The notes below the pieces were generated by a model. The model was not told the origin of the DNA. It saw only the letters and a list, made by a program, of their open reading frames with translations, and searched no databases. A DNA stretch of 51,409 nt. Origin: Ferrimicrobium sp. Lineage in GTDB: Bacteria; Actinomycetota; Acidimicrobiia; Acidimicrobiales; Acidimicrobiaceae. Positions 7,612 through 17,185 of the stretch are shown here, in pieces. Positions within the stretch are counted from its first letter, which is position 1, and each line of letters begins with the position of its first letter. Where the stretch lies: the NCBI GenBank assembly GCA_022690815.1, contig JALCZJ010000017.1, forward strand, positions 1 through 51,409. Direction: 5' to 3'. Made by a program: the position numbers and the translations under genes.

Positions 7612-10143
7612 CTACAAACCAACCACATCGACGTCCGGCTCCCCGCCAAACTGACCAACCTGATCATCGGGCACCGTGACCTCCGACGAAAGTGCAACGA
7701 TGCCACGCACAATGGAGGCTTCGGTCCGACGAGCCAACCTTCCAAGAGGTCCATTCGGATACACGGCCGCAACCTGACGCGCGAGATCAGCGATTTGCTT
7801 GGTGTTGCGAACAAAATCACCAGGCGGTATCGGCGACGAGCGCAGGATCCGCTCCAAGGGACGCTGATCGGCCCAATCGTATACCAGCTCACTGAAGCCT
7901 AGGTCTGGCATACGGGTCAACGGCAACTCTCGCACTCCCTCAAGACGCTGCAACTGGGTCGAGAGGTGTTCCAACTCCACAAAACGGTCAATCAACGGTC
8001 GGTGCGTCGAGCGCAACCCAACCCCCGTAAAGCTTGGACGTGGCTCGAACGTCATCCACGACAAGACGGCTGCAAAGCTTGGCTCATCGAGCTCTTCAAG
8101 CGCCAAGCTATCGAGCGCCAACGCCACAATAATGTCAGACTCCGCGTAGATGTTAGCCAACACCGCGCCCGTCGGTGTCAACGACCATCCCTTGGAAAAT
8201 CCAAACGCCTCCATCACCGACAGAACGCGCTCGAAATAGCCTGAAAGTGCCGCTCGCCGCTGGCTGATGCGCTCCTGTAGCCGTGCGACCCTGCCCTCCT
8301 GTCGCAGTTCGACATCGCGACTGTGGCCTGTCTCAAGAAAATCCCGAGACGGCTCTACATGGTGGCGGGCCTTGAGGCTACGCTTGAGCTCCTTGGCCGC
8401 CTCACGCCGCAACAGCTCCTTGCGACCGCGCTCGATCTGTGGCAAGGTGATACGTTTTTGCATACGAGCCTCGCGCAGATGGGTTGCTCCAAGGGTGTAA
8501 CCCCGGCCCGCCGGCGATACCGTTTGAATTTTCATTTGCCCGTGCCCGCGCTTGGCAACCGACAACACCACGAGCGACGCTCGGTGACGACTGCCATCAC
8601 CTCCGGGTACCGAGATGACCGACCCGGGGACAACATGAACCTCGTCAACCGTCCCAAGCGAAGGATCCGGTCGACGTTGACGGCGTAGGCCCCGCAGCTC
8701 GGCCTCCAGTCGCACGACCTCCGCATCTTGGGAAAACTGGGCAAACGAGAGGTTCAACAACTCGCGCGCAGCTTCAGGCGTATAGCGTTTGACCAAGTTG
8801 GCAGCCATGTTGTAGGTCGGGCGGAACGAGCTGGTGATCGGGTAGAACTCTCCCTCGACCACACGAGCGACATCGGCAAATGCCACCCCGCCACCCCAGG
8901 CTACGTAACTGGTGCCTCGGCTGTCGATGCCACGACGACCTGCACGCCCGGAGAACTGTGTGTACTCACCCGGGGAGAGAATCTTATGCGTCTCACCGTT
9001 GAACTTGACCATCTTTTCGATCACCACCGATCGAGCCGGCATGTTGATACCCAGCGAAAGCGTCTCCGTCGCAAATACCACCTTGATCAGCAGCCGCTCA
9101 AAGCACTCCTCGACGATCTCGCGAAACGGTGGTATCAACCCAGCATGATGCGGTGCGAACCCGGCCTCGAGTTCCGCAAGGAACTCTGAGAAACCGAGCA
9201 CCTTCAGGTCACGAGGGTCGAGTTTGGCCAGCCGTCGATCAACCACCTCACGCACGAGCCCACGCTCGACCGGAGTCGTCAGGCGCAGACCACTCGCCAG
9301 GGTCTCCTCGGCAGCAGCCTGGCAACCAGCGCGCGAAAAGATGAAGATGATTGCAGGCAACTCGCGATTAGCTGCGAGAAACTCAATGAGCTCCGGTCGT
9401 CCAACACCACGCGCCTTGGGTCCAAAGGAGCGTCGTGTGCTCGCCAGCCACGGAGGGTCAAGCTCTGATCCCTTTGGATTGGGACGACCCCCTTGCAAAA
9501 CAGGGAGCGCCGACACCTGCCGAGAGCGACGATCAGCATAGAGATATCGATGATCGAGCGGCACCGGCCGACCTCGCGCCTCGACTACGGTCATTTGACC
9601 GCGCACCTCGCGCATCCACGCGGCGAAATCACTCACGTTGGATACCGTCGCGGAGAGACAGACGAGTCGAACGCTTCGGGGCAGGTGGATGATCACCTCC
9701 TCCCAGACCGATCCACGGTAGGGATTTTGCAGGTAGTGCACCTCATCGAGGACGACAAGACCCAAATCATCGAGCGACTCGATATTGGCGTAAATCATAT
9801 TACGCAATACCTCAGTCGTCATCACGACAACCGGGGCACCTGGGTTGATAGCGTTATCGCCAGTCAAGAGACCGACGTTCTCAACGCCAAAGGCATGCAC
9901 AAATTCGGCATACTTTTGATTCGAAAGTGCCTTAAGTGGCGTGGTGTAGAAGGTCCTCAGCCCAAGGTCGAGAGCGCGACATGCGCCAAACACACCCACG
10001 AGCGTCTTACCAGAGCCCGTGGGTGCTGCGACCAGAACAGATTCGTCTCGCAGAATAGCCCCGATAGCCTCCTCCTGGAACGGATCGAACTCAATGTCAA
10101 TCCGACTCTCAAAGTGAGAGACAAAAGTCACGCATCGCCCCAT
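7612..10143 (-). CDS. helY: Ski2-like DEAD/DEAH helicase HelY
   Basis: Superfamily 2 RNA helicase of the Ski2/Mtr4 type. Motifs in order (residues counted from the ATG at 10143): Walker A APTGSGKT at about 41, TTPLKALSNQK, DEVH at about 133, LSAT motif III, GRAGRRG motif VI, and a C-terminal DSHCT-like helical region. Mycobacterial HelY is about 906 aa; this start gives 843 aa and places Walker A about as in that protein. The frame stays open to 10287, overlapping tatC by 71 nt, with ATGs at 10194 and 10188 as alternatives. The order tatA, tatC, helY is also found in Mycobacterium tuberculosis. Likely role is RNA turnover or remodelling. Confidence 0.93.
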   Translation of the reverse strand: MGRCVTFVSHFESRIDIEFDPFQEEAIGAILRDESVLVAAPTGSGKTLVGVFGACRALDLGLRTFYTTPLKALSNQKYAEFVHAFGVENVGLLTGDNAINPGAPVVVMTTEVLRNMIYANIESLDDLGLVVLDEVHYLQNPYRGSVWEEVIIHLPRSVRLVCLSATVSNVSDFAAWMREVRGQMTVVEARGRPVPLDHRYLYADRRSRQVSALPVLQGGRPNPKGSELDPPWLASTRRSFGPKARGVGRPELIEFLAANRELPAIIFIFSRAGCQAAAEETLASGLRLTTPVERGLVREVVDRRLAKLDPRDLKVLGFSEFLAELEAGFAPHHAGLIPPFREIVEECFERLLIKVVFATETLSLGINMPARSVVIEKMVKFNGETHKILSPGEYTQFSGRAGRRGIDSRGTSYVAWGGGVAFADVARVVEGEFYPITSSFRPTYNMAANLVKRYTPEAARELLNLSFAQFSQDAEVVRLEAELRGLRRQRRPDPSLGTVDEVHVVPGSVISVPGGDGSRHRASLVVLSVAKRGHGQMKIQTVSPAGRGYTLGATHLREARMQKRITLPQIERGRKELLRREAAKELKRSLKARHHVEPSRDFLETGHSRDVELRQEGRVARLQERISQRRAALSGYFERVLSVMEAFGFSKGWSLTPTGAVLANIYAESDIIVALALDSLALEELDEPSFAAVLSWMTFEPRPSFTGVGLRSTHRPLIDRFVELEHLSTQLQRLEGVRELPLTRMPDLGFSELVYDWADQRPLERILRSSPIPPGDFVRNTKQIADLARQVAAVYPNGPLGRLARRTEASIVRGIVALSSEVTVPDDQVGQFGGEPDVDVVGL

Positions 10144-10216
10144 TCGACACTTCGGTGCTCCAAGAAGGTGACCTTGAGCATTCAGCATCTCCATGCTCAA
10201 GCTTACCAGCGAACCG

Positions 10217-10993
10217 TTAGGTCTCCTGACGAGCGACCTTTGGCGAGCCTCGGAGAAGTATCCTGCCGACCAGAATGGCCAGTTCATAGAAGACCAGCAG
10301 CGGCACGGTCATTGCGGTCAAGGAATAAGGATCGTTACTCGGTATGAACACAGCCACGACCACGATGATGCCCAACCAGGCGTAACGCCGTCGCTTCCGT
10401 AAAGCCGTTGGCGAAACAGCACCAACCAGCTCCAAGACAATCAGGACAAGCGGGAACAAGAACGATACCCCGAAGGCGACCATCAACAACATCAAAAAGT
10501 TCAGGTAGTTCTGCGGCGTGTAAATTGCATGGACGTGGGCACCGGCAGCGGACTCAAAGAAGTGTAAGGCGTGAGGAAAGACCAGGTACGCGACCGCGGC
10601 ACCAAACCCGAACAGCACAAGCGCACTGAGTACGAACGCAAGACCGTAACGACGCTCCTTGGTATGCAGGCCAGGGGAGATGAAGCGCCAGAGCTGCCAT
10701 AAGACGATTGGGGAGGCAAAGAACAGCCCGGAGATGGCCGCAACCTTGAGCCGAATCGCGAACCCATCGAATGGACCGGTGACGTAGAGCCCACAGTTGT
10801 CCGCACCGTTGGTGACACACAGGGGATGCATCAGGAACGTCAAAATATCTGGATAGACGATGTAGCCCACCACTGCGCCAATCGAGACGGCGATGATGGA
10901 GATAATTAGTCGTTTTCTGAGCTCCCTGAGGTGCTCAACCATCGACATTTCATTAGCAGGCGTCGATTGCCGACGGTGGATTGAGAGGCCCAT
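10217..10993 (-). CDS. tatC: Twin-arginine translocase subunit TatC
   Basis: 258-aa polytopic inner-membrane protein that recognises RR signal peptides and, with TatA/B, exports folded proteins. Six hydrophobic segments are visible. Family landmarks: the N-terminal S-M-V-E-H-L-R-E-L-R-K-R-L motif just before the first membrane helix, and F-x-x-P-I-V-L-W-Q-L-W-R-F-I-S-P-G-L in the second loop, both typical of TatC. The ATG at 10991-10993 is one base away from the tatA/B stop (10995-10997), indicating translational coupling. helY follows. Confidence 0.96.
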   Translation of the reverse strand: MGLSIHRRQSTPANEMSMVEHLRELRKRLIISIIAVSIGAVVGYIVYPDILTFLMHPLCVTNGADNCGLYVTGPFDGFAIRLKVAAISGLFFASPIVLWQLWRFISPGLHTKERRYGLAFVLSALVLFGFGAAVAYLVFPHALHFFESAAGAHVHAIYTPQNYLNFLMLLMVAFGVSFLFPLVLIVLELVGAVSPTALRKRRRYAWLGIIVVVAVFIPSNDPYSLTAMTVPLLVFYELAILVGRILLRGSPKVARQET

Positions 10994-10994
10994 A

Positions 10995-11444
10995 CTAGTT
11001 CAGGTCCGGAGATCCAAGAGTGTAGCCGGGGTTGGAGCCAAGCTCCCTTCTCGACTGCGATGCGGGCTGCTGGACAGCTGAAGACTCGGCACCGAGCATC
11101 GGGGCACTCGCAGACGTGGGCGGAGCCTGGGGAACCCGTGAGCTGGGTTGGAGAACGGAGTTGACCATCCTGACGGGCTGTAGGACCGAGCCAACCATAC
11201 CGGCCGGCCCAAACATGGAAGTAACGGTGCCCGCGGTCTTGAGGGTCTCCCCGAGGAAGCCACTTACCGCGCTGTTGGGCAAATTGGTGGCGGCATTGAT
11301 CTGGCTGGTCAGCGAGTCACGGTGCGTCCGTAACTTCGATAGCAGCTCACCGGCTTTCTTGGCCAGCTCTGGGAGGCGCTCCGGGCCCAGCAGAACGAGT
11401 GCCGCGATGGCGAGAAATGCCAACTTGACCGGGTCAATCTCCAT
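10995..11444 (-). CDS. TatA/TatB-family translocase subunit
   Basis: About 149 aa. The N-terminal membrane helix (KLAFLAIAALVLLGPERLPELAKKAG) is the TatA/B hinge-helix motif; LGPERLPE plus the long 110-residue Pro/Ser/Met-rich tail favour the TatB type rather than short TatA. Both functions may be carried out by this one protein if no other copy exists. ATG at 11444 is chosen because GGAGG is 6 nt upstream; a TTG at 11450 is in frame. The start lies inside the end of trpS (stop 11434-11436), an 11-nt overlap, and the stop lies 1 nt from tatC, so trpS, tatA/B and tatC look translationally linked. Confidence 0.92.
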   Translation of the reverse strand: MEIDPVKLAFLAIAALVLLGPERLPELAKKAGELLSKLRTHRDSLTSQINAATNLPNSAVSGFLGETLKTAGTVTSMFGPAGMVGSVLQPVRMVNSVLQPSSRVPQAPPTSASAPMLGAESSAVQQPASQSRRELGSNPGYTLGSPDLN

Positions 11445-12447
11445 ATCCAACCTCCTTGGCGGTTAGGTACCCTATCGCATCATAGGCACGCGCCACCGTC
11501 GTTGCCGCCTTCGCCCTCGCTCGCTCACGACCCAGGGCCAACCAGGACTGTAGTTGGCCACGATCCGCAAGGAGGGTGTCGTATCGCTGGCGAATAGGGA
11601 CAAGGTGATCGATCACGGCGTCGGCCGTCGCCGCTTTGAGATCACCGTAGCGATCGAAGTCCCCGGCCACATCTTTGGGGGCTCGGTCGGTAAGCGCACC
11701 CAAAATCTCCAGTAGGTTTCTCACGCCAGCGCGCTCCTGATCATCTTCCACATACTGTACTTCGTTGAAGAGATCGGTTTTGGCTTTCATAATCTTACGA
11801 CGGATCTGCTCCTCGGAATCGAGCAGGTAAATGTTCCCTTGACTATCAGCGGAGGACTTGCTCATTTTGACCTCTGGCCGACTGAGATCCATCACTCGGG
11901 CGGCGACTTCGGGAATCACCGCCCGCGGAATCGTGAACACCTCGCCATAGGCACGATTGAAGCGCGTGGCGATCGTGCGCGTCAACTCGACATGCTGGGT
12001 TTGGTCTTCGCCAACTGGGACAAGATCCGTCTGATACAGCAAGATATCCGCCGCCATCAGTGCTGGATAGGTGAAGAGGCTTGCGCGGACCATGCTCTGA
12101 CTCTTGGACTTCTCTTTGAACTGAATCATCCTGGAGAGCTCACCATAGGTTGCCGTTGACTCCATCAGCCACGCCAGTTGCGCGTGCTCTGGCACATGAC
12201 TCTGGACGACCACAGTGGATCGATCCGGATCGATCCCCACCGCGAACAAGAGCGCCGCCATCTGCAAGGTTCCCTCTCGCAACGCGACGGGGTCATGCTC
12301 AACGGTTAAAGCATGCTGGTCAACGATCAAAAAGGTGGTGTCATACCGATCTTGTTGGCGACGCCATTGCCGAAAGGCACCGAGATAGTTACCAAGGGTC
12401 GCCTGCCCAGTCGGTTGCACCCCTGAAAGTACGCGTTCGCGCCCCAC
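11434..12447 (-). CDS. trpS: Tryptophanyl-tRNA synthetase
   Basis: 337 aa, class I aminoacyl-tRNA synthetase charging tRNA-Trp in the cytoplasm. Visible landmarks: LSGVQPTGQATLGNYLGA (the HIGH-equivalent PTG...LGN), GEDQTQHVELTR, and KMSKS at residues 194-198. Length is typical (about 330-340). GTG start at 12445-12447. Its last codons overlap the tatA/B start. An open frame of 61 codons whose TAG overlaps this GTG (12447-12632) lies upstream, but is not convincingly coding. I looked for a T-box leader in the upstream stretch and saw none. Confidence 0.96.
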   Translation of the reverse strand: MGRERVLSGVQPTGQATLGNYLGAFRQWRRQQDRYDTTFLIVDQHALTVEHDPVALREGTLQMAALLFAVGIDPDRSTVVVQSHVPEHAQLAWLMESTATYGELSRMIQFKEKSKSQSMVRASLFTYPALMAADILLYQTDLVPVGEDQTQHVELTRTIATRFNRAYGEVFTIPRAVIPEVAARVMDLSRPEVKMSKSSADSQGNIYLLDSEEQIRRKIMKAKTDLFNEVQYVEDDQERAGVRNLLEILGALTDRAPKDVAGDFDRYGDLKAATADAVIDHLVPIRQRYDTLLADRGQLQSWLALGRERARAKAATTVARAYDAIGYLTAKEVGYGD

Positions 12448-12962
12448 TAAACCAACTCCAATCCTCGTCGGCCCCGCACCTCGACACTAATCTCCAACGT
12501 CATAGACAGTGAATCCTGTTCACTATGTCCCGAGCCATCACGCACCCAACCGTCAACATCAACGCCTATGGTATCGACCGCTATGCTCTGACGACGCCAA
12601 CGCGCTCCGCTACCATCGGACCCGCTGTGCAACCATCTAGCTCTCTTGTCATAGGGGGACCCTAGCCGCGCACCTCATGGGTTGCAAGACTCACGCAGGA
12701 TCCACCACTACCTTTCAGACTAGCGCCATCGTCGCTCGATAATTGCCGGTGCGCTGGTACTCCAACACACACGACTGGAGCACCACAGCAGGTTTTTGGC
12801 TGGTGACACAACATGGAGCGTCGCTGGCGAGACAAGGTGAAGGTTTAGGCATACTCGCTCACTCACTACGGTCATCTCCCCACCGATGGTCTGTGTACAC
12901 CCTGGGATGTGAGCACCGCGACCTGGCCCCGCCACCGGCATCACCGTCGATGTCGTCGCCCA
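12448..12962. other. 515-bp stretch between zinc-ribbon gene and trpS
   Basis: No gene is supported here. The only noteworthy open frame is a TTG-started 61-codon minus-strand frame (12447-12632) ending in a TAG that overlaps the trpS GTG. Its second half has alternating beta-like hydrophobics, but its third-codon-position GC is about 54 percent, lower than neighbouring genes, so it was not called. No clear terminator, riboswitch or repeat was recognised. Confidence 0.4.
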
Positions 12963-13304
12963 TTACTGTTCGTATTTGCCCTGGCTATAGCGAATCAGAC
13001 GCTCGAGCCAGGTCGGATCTGCGAGCTGATGATGAAATGCGAGCAGATCGTCGTAGTTCACTGGAGGGCCAGTGAACTCATCGTGTGTGGTATCCGGCAG
13101 TCGCCAAAAATGGATCTTAACCCCTGATGAAACCAGGATCTCAACAATACGCTGGTCAACCGACCTGGAAACTACCATCGTACAACTCGGACAGCGAAAG
13201 ACGTAGCTTGCCTGTCCATTGGATGAACAGAGCATCACGGTCATGGCGCTCGGCGTAATGTCGACGTCCCCGCATGTCGGGCATGAAGCTCTAATGATTG
13301 GCAT
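12963..13304 (-). CDS. Zinc-ribbon protein of unknown function
   Basis: 113 aa from the ATG at 13304, preceded by GAAGGGAG; the frame is open for another 71 codons upstream but that part has no protein-like character. Two C-x2-C motifs, CPTC at residues 8-11 and CPSC in the middle, form a probable zinc ribbon of the kind R-x-x-CPTCGDV. The C-terminal part contains YDDLLAFHHQLADP, a helix found in a small actinobacterial family of similar size, in my recollection. Probable role is nucleic-acid or protein binding, but no evidence decides this. It lies alone between lepB and trpS. Confidence 0.8.
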   Translation of the reverse strand: MPIIRASCPTCGDVDITPSAMTVMLCSSNGQASYVFRCPSCTMVVSRSVDQRIVEILVSSGVKIHFWRLPDTTHDEFTGPPVNYDDLLAFHHQLADPTWLERLIRYSQGKYEQ

Positions 13305-13659
13305 AGCGACTCCCTTCGCACCTTCGAATTCATCCTGTGCTCCTGGTATCGGTACGTTCGCCCCTTTATCTGAGTCAAATCTCATAAGTTGCAAAAGTAA
13401 ACATCCGACCAGCGATTCCCCTAGCGATGTCGCCCATTTGCCGCTTATGGACTGGAAAGGCAGCGATGTCCTCGTGCCCAGACTTGGACATCCGACCCAG
13501 ATGACAAGGGCAACCATGAATCGCTCCGTTCATGGACCATGCGCCCCTAGGCACAATGGGGGCGTCGAGGATCCCCACGCGTAGGCCAAACCGCTCATTG
13601 GCCGCCTAGTAACACCACCGGAATCTTCGGAAACGGTGCCCCCACGGTAAGGCACCAAC
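13305..13659. other. 355-bp gap between lepB and zinc-ribbon gene
   Basis: Holds the GAAGGGAG ribosome-binding site of the zinc-ribbon gene at its right-reading start and no other recognisable element. The open frames on both strands are short and have no ribosome-binding site. No terminator hairpin with a T-run was found after lepB. Confidence 0.4.
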
Positions 13660-14253
13660 CTAAAAGAAGTGCCATTGAGAGAGCGGCCAGTAGATCAACA
13701 CCACTCGACCGACGATCAGCGAACGTTGAATCGGGCCAAAGACACGTGAATCAGCCGAATCGCCTCGATTATCACCGAGGACGTAGTATTCGTTCTTCGG
13801 AATGTGGATCGGAGCACCCGAGGCCGTGTGAATACCATAGGTCTTCACCCCTTTGGGCAAGAACGGCTCGGCGATTGGCTTGCCGTTGATGTAGACCGAT
13901 CCATCGTGGCTCCAGATCGTCTGCCCTGGAAGGCCGATGACTCGCTTGACAAGATAGTGGATGTCGGCTGGGGTGTGGTCGTCGGCTGGTTTGTGAAAGA
14001 CGATGATGTTACCAAAACCGACCGAATGAAGATGATAGCTCAGCTTATCGACCACCATATGGTCGCCGATCTCGATGGTGGGTATCATCGAACCGGAGGG
14101 AACGAAAAAAGACTCAAAGACATAGGCTCGCACCAGCACAGCGGCGACGACGGCGACGACCACCACAATGAGCCAATTGCGAAGCGAATGAGATCTGCGG
14201 CTAGAACGTTTTGGCGTCGCCTTGGTCTCGGCATTGGCAAGATCTTCGCTCAT
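13660..14253 (-). CDS. lepB: Type I signal peptidase
   Basis: 197 aa, membrane-anchored serine protease removing signal peptides from exported proteins. One transmembrane helix spans about residues 26-42, after a basic cytoplasmic N-terminus. Catalytic Ser55 lies in PSGSM, the general base Lys103 in LVKRVIG, and the GDNR-x-x-S-x-DSR box runs from residue 160. Start ATG at 14251-14253 overlaps the pafA stop in an ATGA, so translation should be coupled to pafA. Finding the signal peptidase as the last cistron of the proteasome operon is unusual compared with mycobacteria. Confidence 0.96.
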   Translation of the reverse strand: MSEDLANAETKATPKRSSRRSHSLRNWLIVVVVAVVAAVLVRAYVFESFFVPSGSMIPTIEIGDHMVVDKLSYHLHSVGFGNIIVFHKPADDHTPADIHYLVKRVIGLPGQTIWSHDGSVYINGKPIAEPFLPKGVKTYGIHTASGAPIHIPKNEYYVLGDNRGDSADSRVFGPIQRSLIVGRVVLIYWPLSQWHFF

Positions 14254-15623
14254 AACCCAGCAATCAACCTCTCCACCCGGTCATCATAGGATGCAAACGG
14301 ATCCTTCAACATCACTGTTCGCTGTGCCTGATCGTTCAACTTCAGGTGCACCCAATCTACCGTATAGTCCCTGTGGTGCGCCTTAGCCGCGGCAATAAAC
14401 TCACCCCGCAGCCTGGCCCTCGTCGTCTGTGGGGGGATGTCGACCGCTCGCTTGATGCGGGCCTCGTCGACCAGTTCAACCGTACGTCCATGTTCGACAA
14501 GCTTGTAATAGATACCCCGACGCCGATTGATGTCGTGATACTGAAGGTCGACCAGCGATACTTGTGGATGCGAGAGCGGGAGTGAATGCCGAGCCCGATA
14601 GTCCTCGATGAGCCGATACTTGGTTACCCAGTCGACACGTCCCTCAAGCCTCATTGGATCCTCGCGAAGCGCCTCGAGCGCCTCACCCCACATGCTCAAT
14701 GCTCGTTGCTCATCCGGCGGGATCGAGTGGCCCGTCACGAATCGCTGAACGCGCTCGAAATAGCTCTCCTGGATTTCGAGCGCCGTCATCTCGCGCCCGT
14801 TGACCAACCGAACCCGCTTGGTCAACGACTGGTCATGGGAGATCTCTCGAATCGCTCTGATTGGATTCTCCATCGACAGATCTCGAAGCACGACATCATG
14901 CTCAAGCATCCGTAGCACCAGCGACATCGCCCCAACCTTGAGATAGGTTGCCCATTGCGACATGTTGGAGTCGCCGACGATCACGTGAAGGCGGCGAAAA
15001 CGCTCGGCATCGGCATGTGGCTCATCGCGGGTATTGATAATCGGCCGCGAACGCGTAGTGGCCGAGGAGACGCCCTCCCAGATGTGCTCGGCTCTCTGTG
15101 ATAGGGTGTAGACAGGACCTCGTGAGGTGAGCAAAACTTTGCCAGCTCCAGCGTAGATCTGTCTCGTAACAAGGAATGGAATCAGTACCTCGACAAGCCG
15201 AGAAAGATCATCGACCCGCAAGGTTAAAAAATTTTCATGACAACCGTACGAGTTGCCGGCGGAGTCGGTGTTGTTTTTTAACAGGTAAACCGAGCCACGG
15301 ATCCCCTCTTCGCGCATCCTGACCTCTGCCGAATAGGCCAAGGACTCCAGGATCAACTCGCCAGCCTTATCGTGGCTGACCAGGTCGTCCAGCGTGTCAC
15401 ACTCCGGGGTCGCGTACTCGGGATGACTACCCACATCCAAATACAGCCGCGCTCCGTTCTCGAGAAAGACGTTCGACGACCGGCCCCAGCTCACGACCCT
15501 GCGAAACAAGTAGCGTGCTACCTCGTCAGGGCTTAATCGCCGCTGCCCCCGCAGGGTGCATGTGACACCATACTCGTTCTCGATCCCGAAGATCCTGCGA
15601 TCGAGCTCGCCGACCTTGCTCAA
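14250..15623 (-). CDS. pafA: Pup-protein ligase PafA
   Basis: 457 aa, ATP-dependent ligase that joins the C-terminal glutamate of Pup to substrate lysines. Long, near-identical blocks to mycobacterial PafA are visible: [35 protein letters not shown] with the catalytic Asp63, [16 protein letters not shown], the [14 protein letters not shown] block, [13 protein letters not shown] and [19 protein letters not shown] start at 15623 overlaps the prcA TGA as TTGA; homologs begin at about the LDRRIFG segment, so the start is only a few residues uncertain. It overlaps lepB at its end. Confidence 0.98.
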   Translation of the reverse strand: MSKVGELDRRIFGIENEYGVTCTLRGQRRLSPDEVARYLFRRVVSWGRSSNVFLENGARLYLDVGSHPEYATPECDTLDDLVSHDKAGELILESLAYSAEVRMREEGIRGSVYLLKNNTDSAGNSYGCHENFLTLRVDDLSRLVEVLIPFLVTRQIYAGAGKVLLTSRGPVYTLSQRAEHIWEGVSSATTRSRPIINTRDEPHADAERFRRLHVIVGDSNMSQWATYLKVGAMSLVLRMLEHDVVLRDLSMENPIRAIREISHDQSLTKRVRLVNGREMTALEIQESYFERVQRFVTGHSIPPDEQRALSMWGEALEALREDPMRLEGRVDWVTKYRLIEDYRARHSLPLSHPQVSLVDLQYHDINRRRGIYYKLVEHGRTVELVDEARIKRAVDIPPQTTRARLRGEFIAAAKAHHRDYTVDWVHLKLNDQAQRTVMLKDPFASYDDRVERLIAGL

Positions 15624-16306
15624 AGAGCATCACCAAGTAACGTCTCAAGTTCAGTCCCGTTCACTCGGCGAAACGTTCTGCGCTCACCCCGATCCTCGAG
15701 GACTGCCACCTCCAAATCCTGTGGATTGAGGTGTTGCCCATCTCCTTCGAGGGCCGCGACACAGGATCGCAATGCCTCCGCTAGTCCGAAGGTCTGGTCA
15801 TAGGCCTGGACAACCCGCTCGGCAATCGCGTCTGAATCACCACCGATGACAGCGAAGTGCTGCTCATCCACGACGGTCCCATCATAGAGAATGTGAAAGA
15901 GCTGTGCCTCATGCCCAGGTCGACCGAGTTCGGCGACTAGGATCTCAACCTCAAGAGGCTTGATCTCGTGGGTAAAGACCTGACCTAAGTATTGGGCGTA
16001 GAGATTCGCGAGGCTACGAGCGTCAACGTCATCACGAGCGTAGGCAAAACCTTTGGTATCGGCGTGACGAATGCCAGCCACCCGCAACTGGTCGAACTCG
16101 TTATACTTTCCAACCCCGGCGAAGGCAATCCGATCATAGATCTCCGACACCTTGTGCAGCGACCGTGATGGATTTTCGGCGCATAGCAACACGCCAACCT
16201 CGTAGACCATCCCAATAAGGGCCCGACCGCGCGCGATACCCTTTCGCGCATAATCAGCGCGGTCCTTCATCATCTGCTCTGGAGCTACATAGAAGGGCAT
16301 ACTCAT
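15620..16306 (-). CDS. prcA: 20S proteasome alpha subunit
   Basis: 228 aa, outer-ring, non-catalytic subunit of the bacterial proteasome core, gating substrate entry and docking ARC. N-terminus [28 protein letters not shown] matches the actinobacterial gate-forming segment and is followed by the alpha-type core ([19 protein letters not shown]). Start ATG at 16304-16306 overlaps the prcB stop (ATGA), and its TGA overlaps the pafA TTG. Stoichiometric coupling with prcB is expected. Confidence 0.98.
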   Translation of the reverse strand: MSMPFYVAPEQMMKDRADYARKGIARGRALIGMVYEVGVLLCAENPSRSLHKVSEIYDRIAFAGVGKYNEFDQLRVAGIRHADTKGFAYARDDVDARSLANLYAQYLGQVFTHEIKPLEVEILVAELGRPGHEAQLFHILYDGTVVDEQHFAVIGGDSDAIAERVVQAYDQTFGLAEALRSCVAALEGDGQHLNPQDLEVAVLEDRGERRTFRRVNGTELETLLGDAL

Positions 16307-17112
16307 TGTGGCTGCCTCCTCGTCGTTAGCTCACCCTCTAGCTCTCGAGCCAGCACCATGAGTTCATCGTCACCGACACGCTGATAGCCCGTTGCATCAA
16401 TCACACCGACAACCGGGAAAATCCCCCGTAACAGATCAGGACCCCCGGTAGCCGAGTCTTCTTGCGCTGCCTCAAAGAGTGCCTTGGTGGCCAAGCGCAC
16501 AATCTCGTCGCGGCTCATCTCTGGCCGAAAGCCGAGCCTGAGCGTGGCACGCGCGTCGCGCCCACCAGACCCAGTGGCATAAAACGCCTCCTCCTCGTAC
16601 TTGCCGCCTGCAATATCGTAGGTAAAAATTCTGCCCTGACTCCGGTGCAGATCCCAGCCCGCAAAGAGTGGCACCACCGCCAATCCTTGCATCGCCATGC
16701 CGAGATTTGCCCGAATCATCTGGGCAAGTTGGTTAGCCTTGCCTTCGAGGGATAAGACCGAACCCTCCACCTTCTCGTAGTGCTCAAGTTGCACCTGGAA
16801 GAGTCGCACCATCTCCACCGCCGGTCCAGCCGCACCCGCGATAGCCACAGCCGAATACCGATCAGCGGGGAAGACCTTCTCAATCGTGCGGTTTGCGATG
16901 ATGTTACCCTCGGTTGCCCGGCGATCGCCCGCGATGACGACCCCGTCGCGAAATCGCGCCGCCGCGATCGTCGTTCCATGAGGAACGCCGTCTAACACCG
17001 TGCTCGCAGCACTGCCTCGATCACCTCTCTGCGTGCCAACAGCCAGGACATCCAAAAGACCAGCAAAATCCGGTCCTGGATCCTGTACCACGTCAAACAA
17101 TGGCAGCGCCAA
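16303..17112 (-). CDS. prcB: 20S proteasome beta subunit (catalytic)
   Basis: 269 aa precursor of the N-terminal-threonine protease subunit. A propeptide of 46 residues ends in VPHG and autocleavage would expose Thr47 (GTTIAA). The active-site companions are present: Asp in GDRRAT and Lys in the RTIEKVF segment, plus the ATGSGGRDAR block. TTG at 17110-17112 is taken as start with a GAGAGG-type site upstream; a GTG at codon 8 is possible. Downstream it overlaps prcA. A promoter candidate lies in the 73-bp gap to pup. Confidence 0.98.
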   Translation of the reverse strand: MALPLFDVVQDPGPDFAGLLDVLAVGTQRGDRGSAASTVLDGVPHGTTIAAARFRDGVVIAGDRRATEGNIIANRTIEKVFPADRYSAVAIAGAAGPAVEMVRLFQVQLEHYEKVEGSVLSLEGKANQLAQMIRANLGMAMQGLAVVPLFAGWDLHRSQGRIFTYDIAGGKYEEEAFYATGSGGRDARATLRLGFRPEMSRDEIVRLATKALFEAAQEDSATGGPDLLRGIFPVVGVIDATGYQRVGDDELMVLARELEGELTTRRQPQ

Positions 17113-17130
17113 AACGCCTACCGCCTCTCT

Positions 17131-17159
17131 ATTCTCAGCTGCTTACTTCTCAGTGTCAA
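17131..17159 (-). promoter_or_regulatory. Candidate promoter for prcB-prcA-pafA-lepB
   Basis: On the minus strand TTGACA (17154-17159) is followed by a 17-nt spacer and GAGAAT (17131-17136), a perfect -35 and a 4-of-6 -10. Transcription would start near 17124, about 12 nt upstream of the prcB TTG. It would allow proteasome core expression independent of the arc-dop-pup part of the locus. Based on sequence pattern only. Confidence 0.5.
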
Positions 17160-17181
17160 CCAGTCAACTTCTCAGTGTCAA
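17145..17181. repeat. 15-bp direct repeat in pup-prcB gap
   Basis: The 15-mer ACTTCTCAGTGTCAA occurs at 17145-17159 and again at 17167-17181, start-to-start distance 22 bp (about two helical turns). The first copy contains the -35 element of the promoter candidate; the second places a TTGACA-like box further upstream. The phasing would suit a regulator binding one face of DNA, which is inference. Confidence 0.75.
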
Positions 17182-17185
17182 TCGC

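Noticed and set aside
12447-12632. 61-codon minus-strand ORF overlapping trpS start
   Set aside because: Third-position GC is about 54 percent, lower than neighbours; TTG start without clear ribosome-binding site.
12448-12962. T-box or trp leader upstream of trpS
   Set aside because: No T-box core motif or Trp-rich leader peptide was seen on the minus strand.
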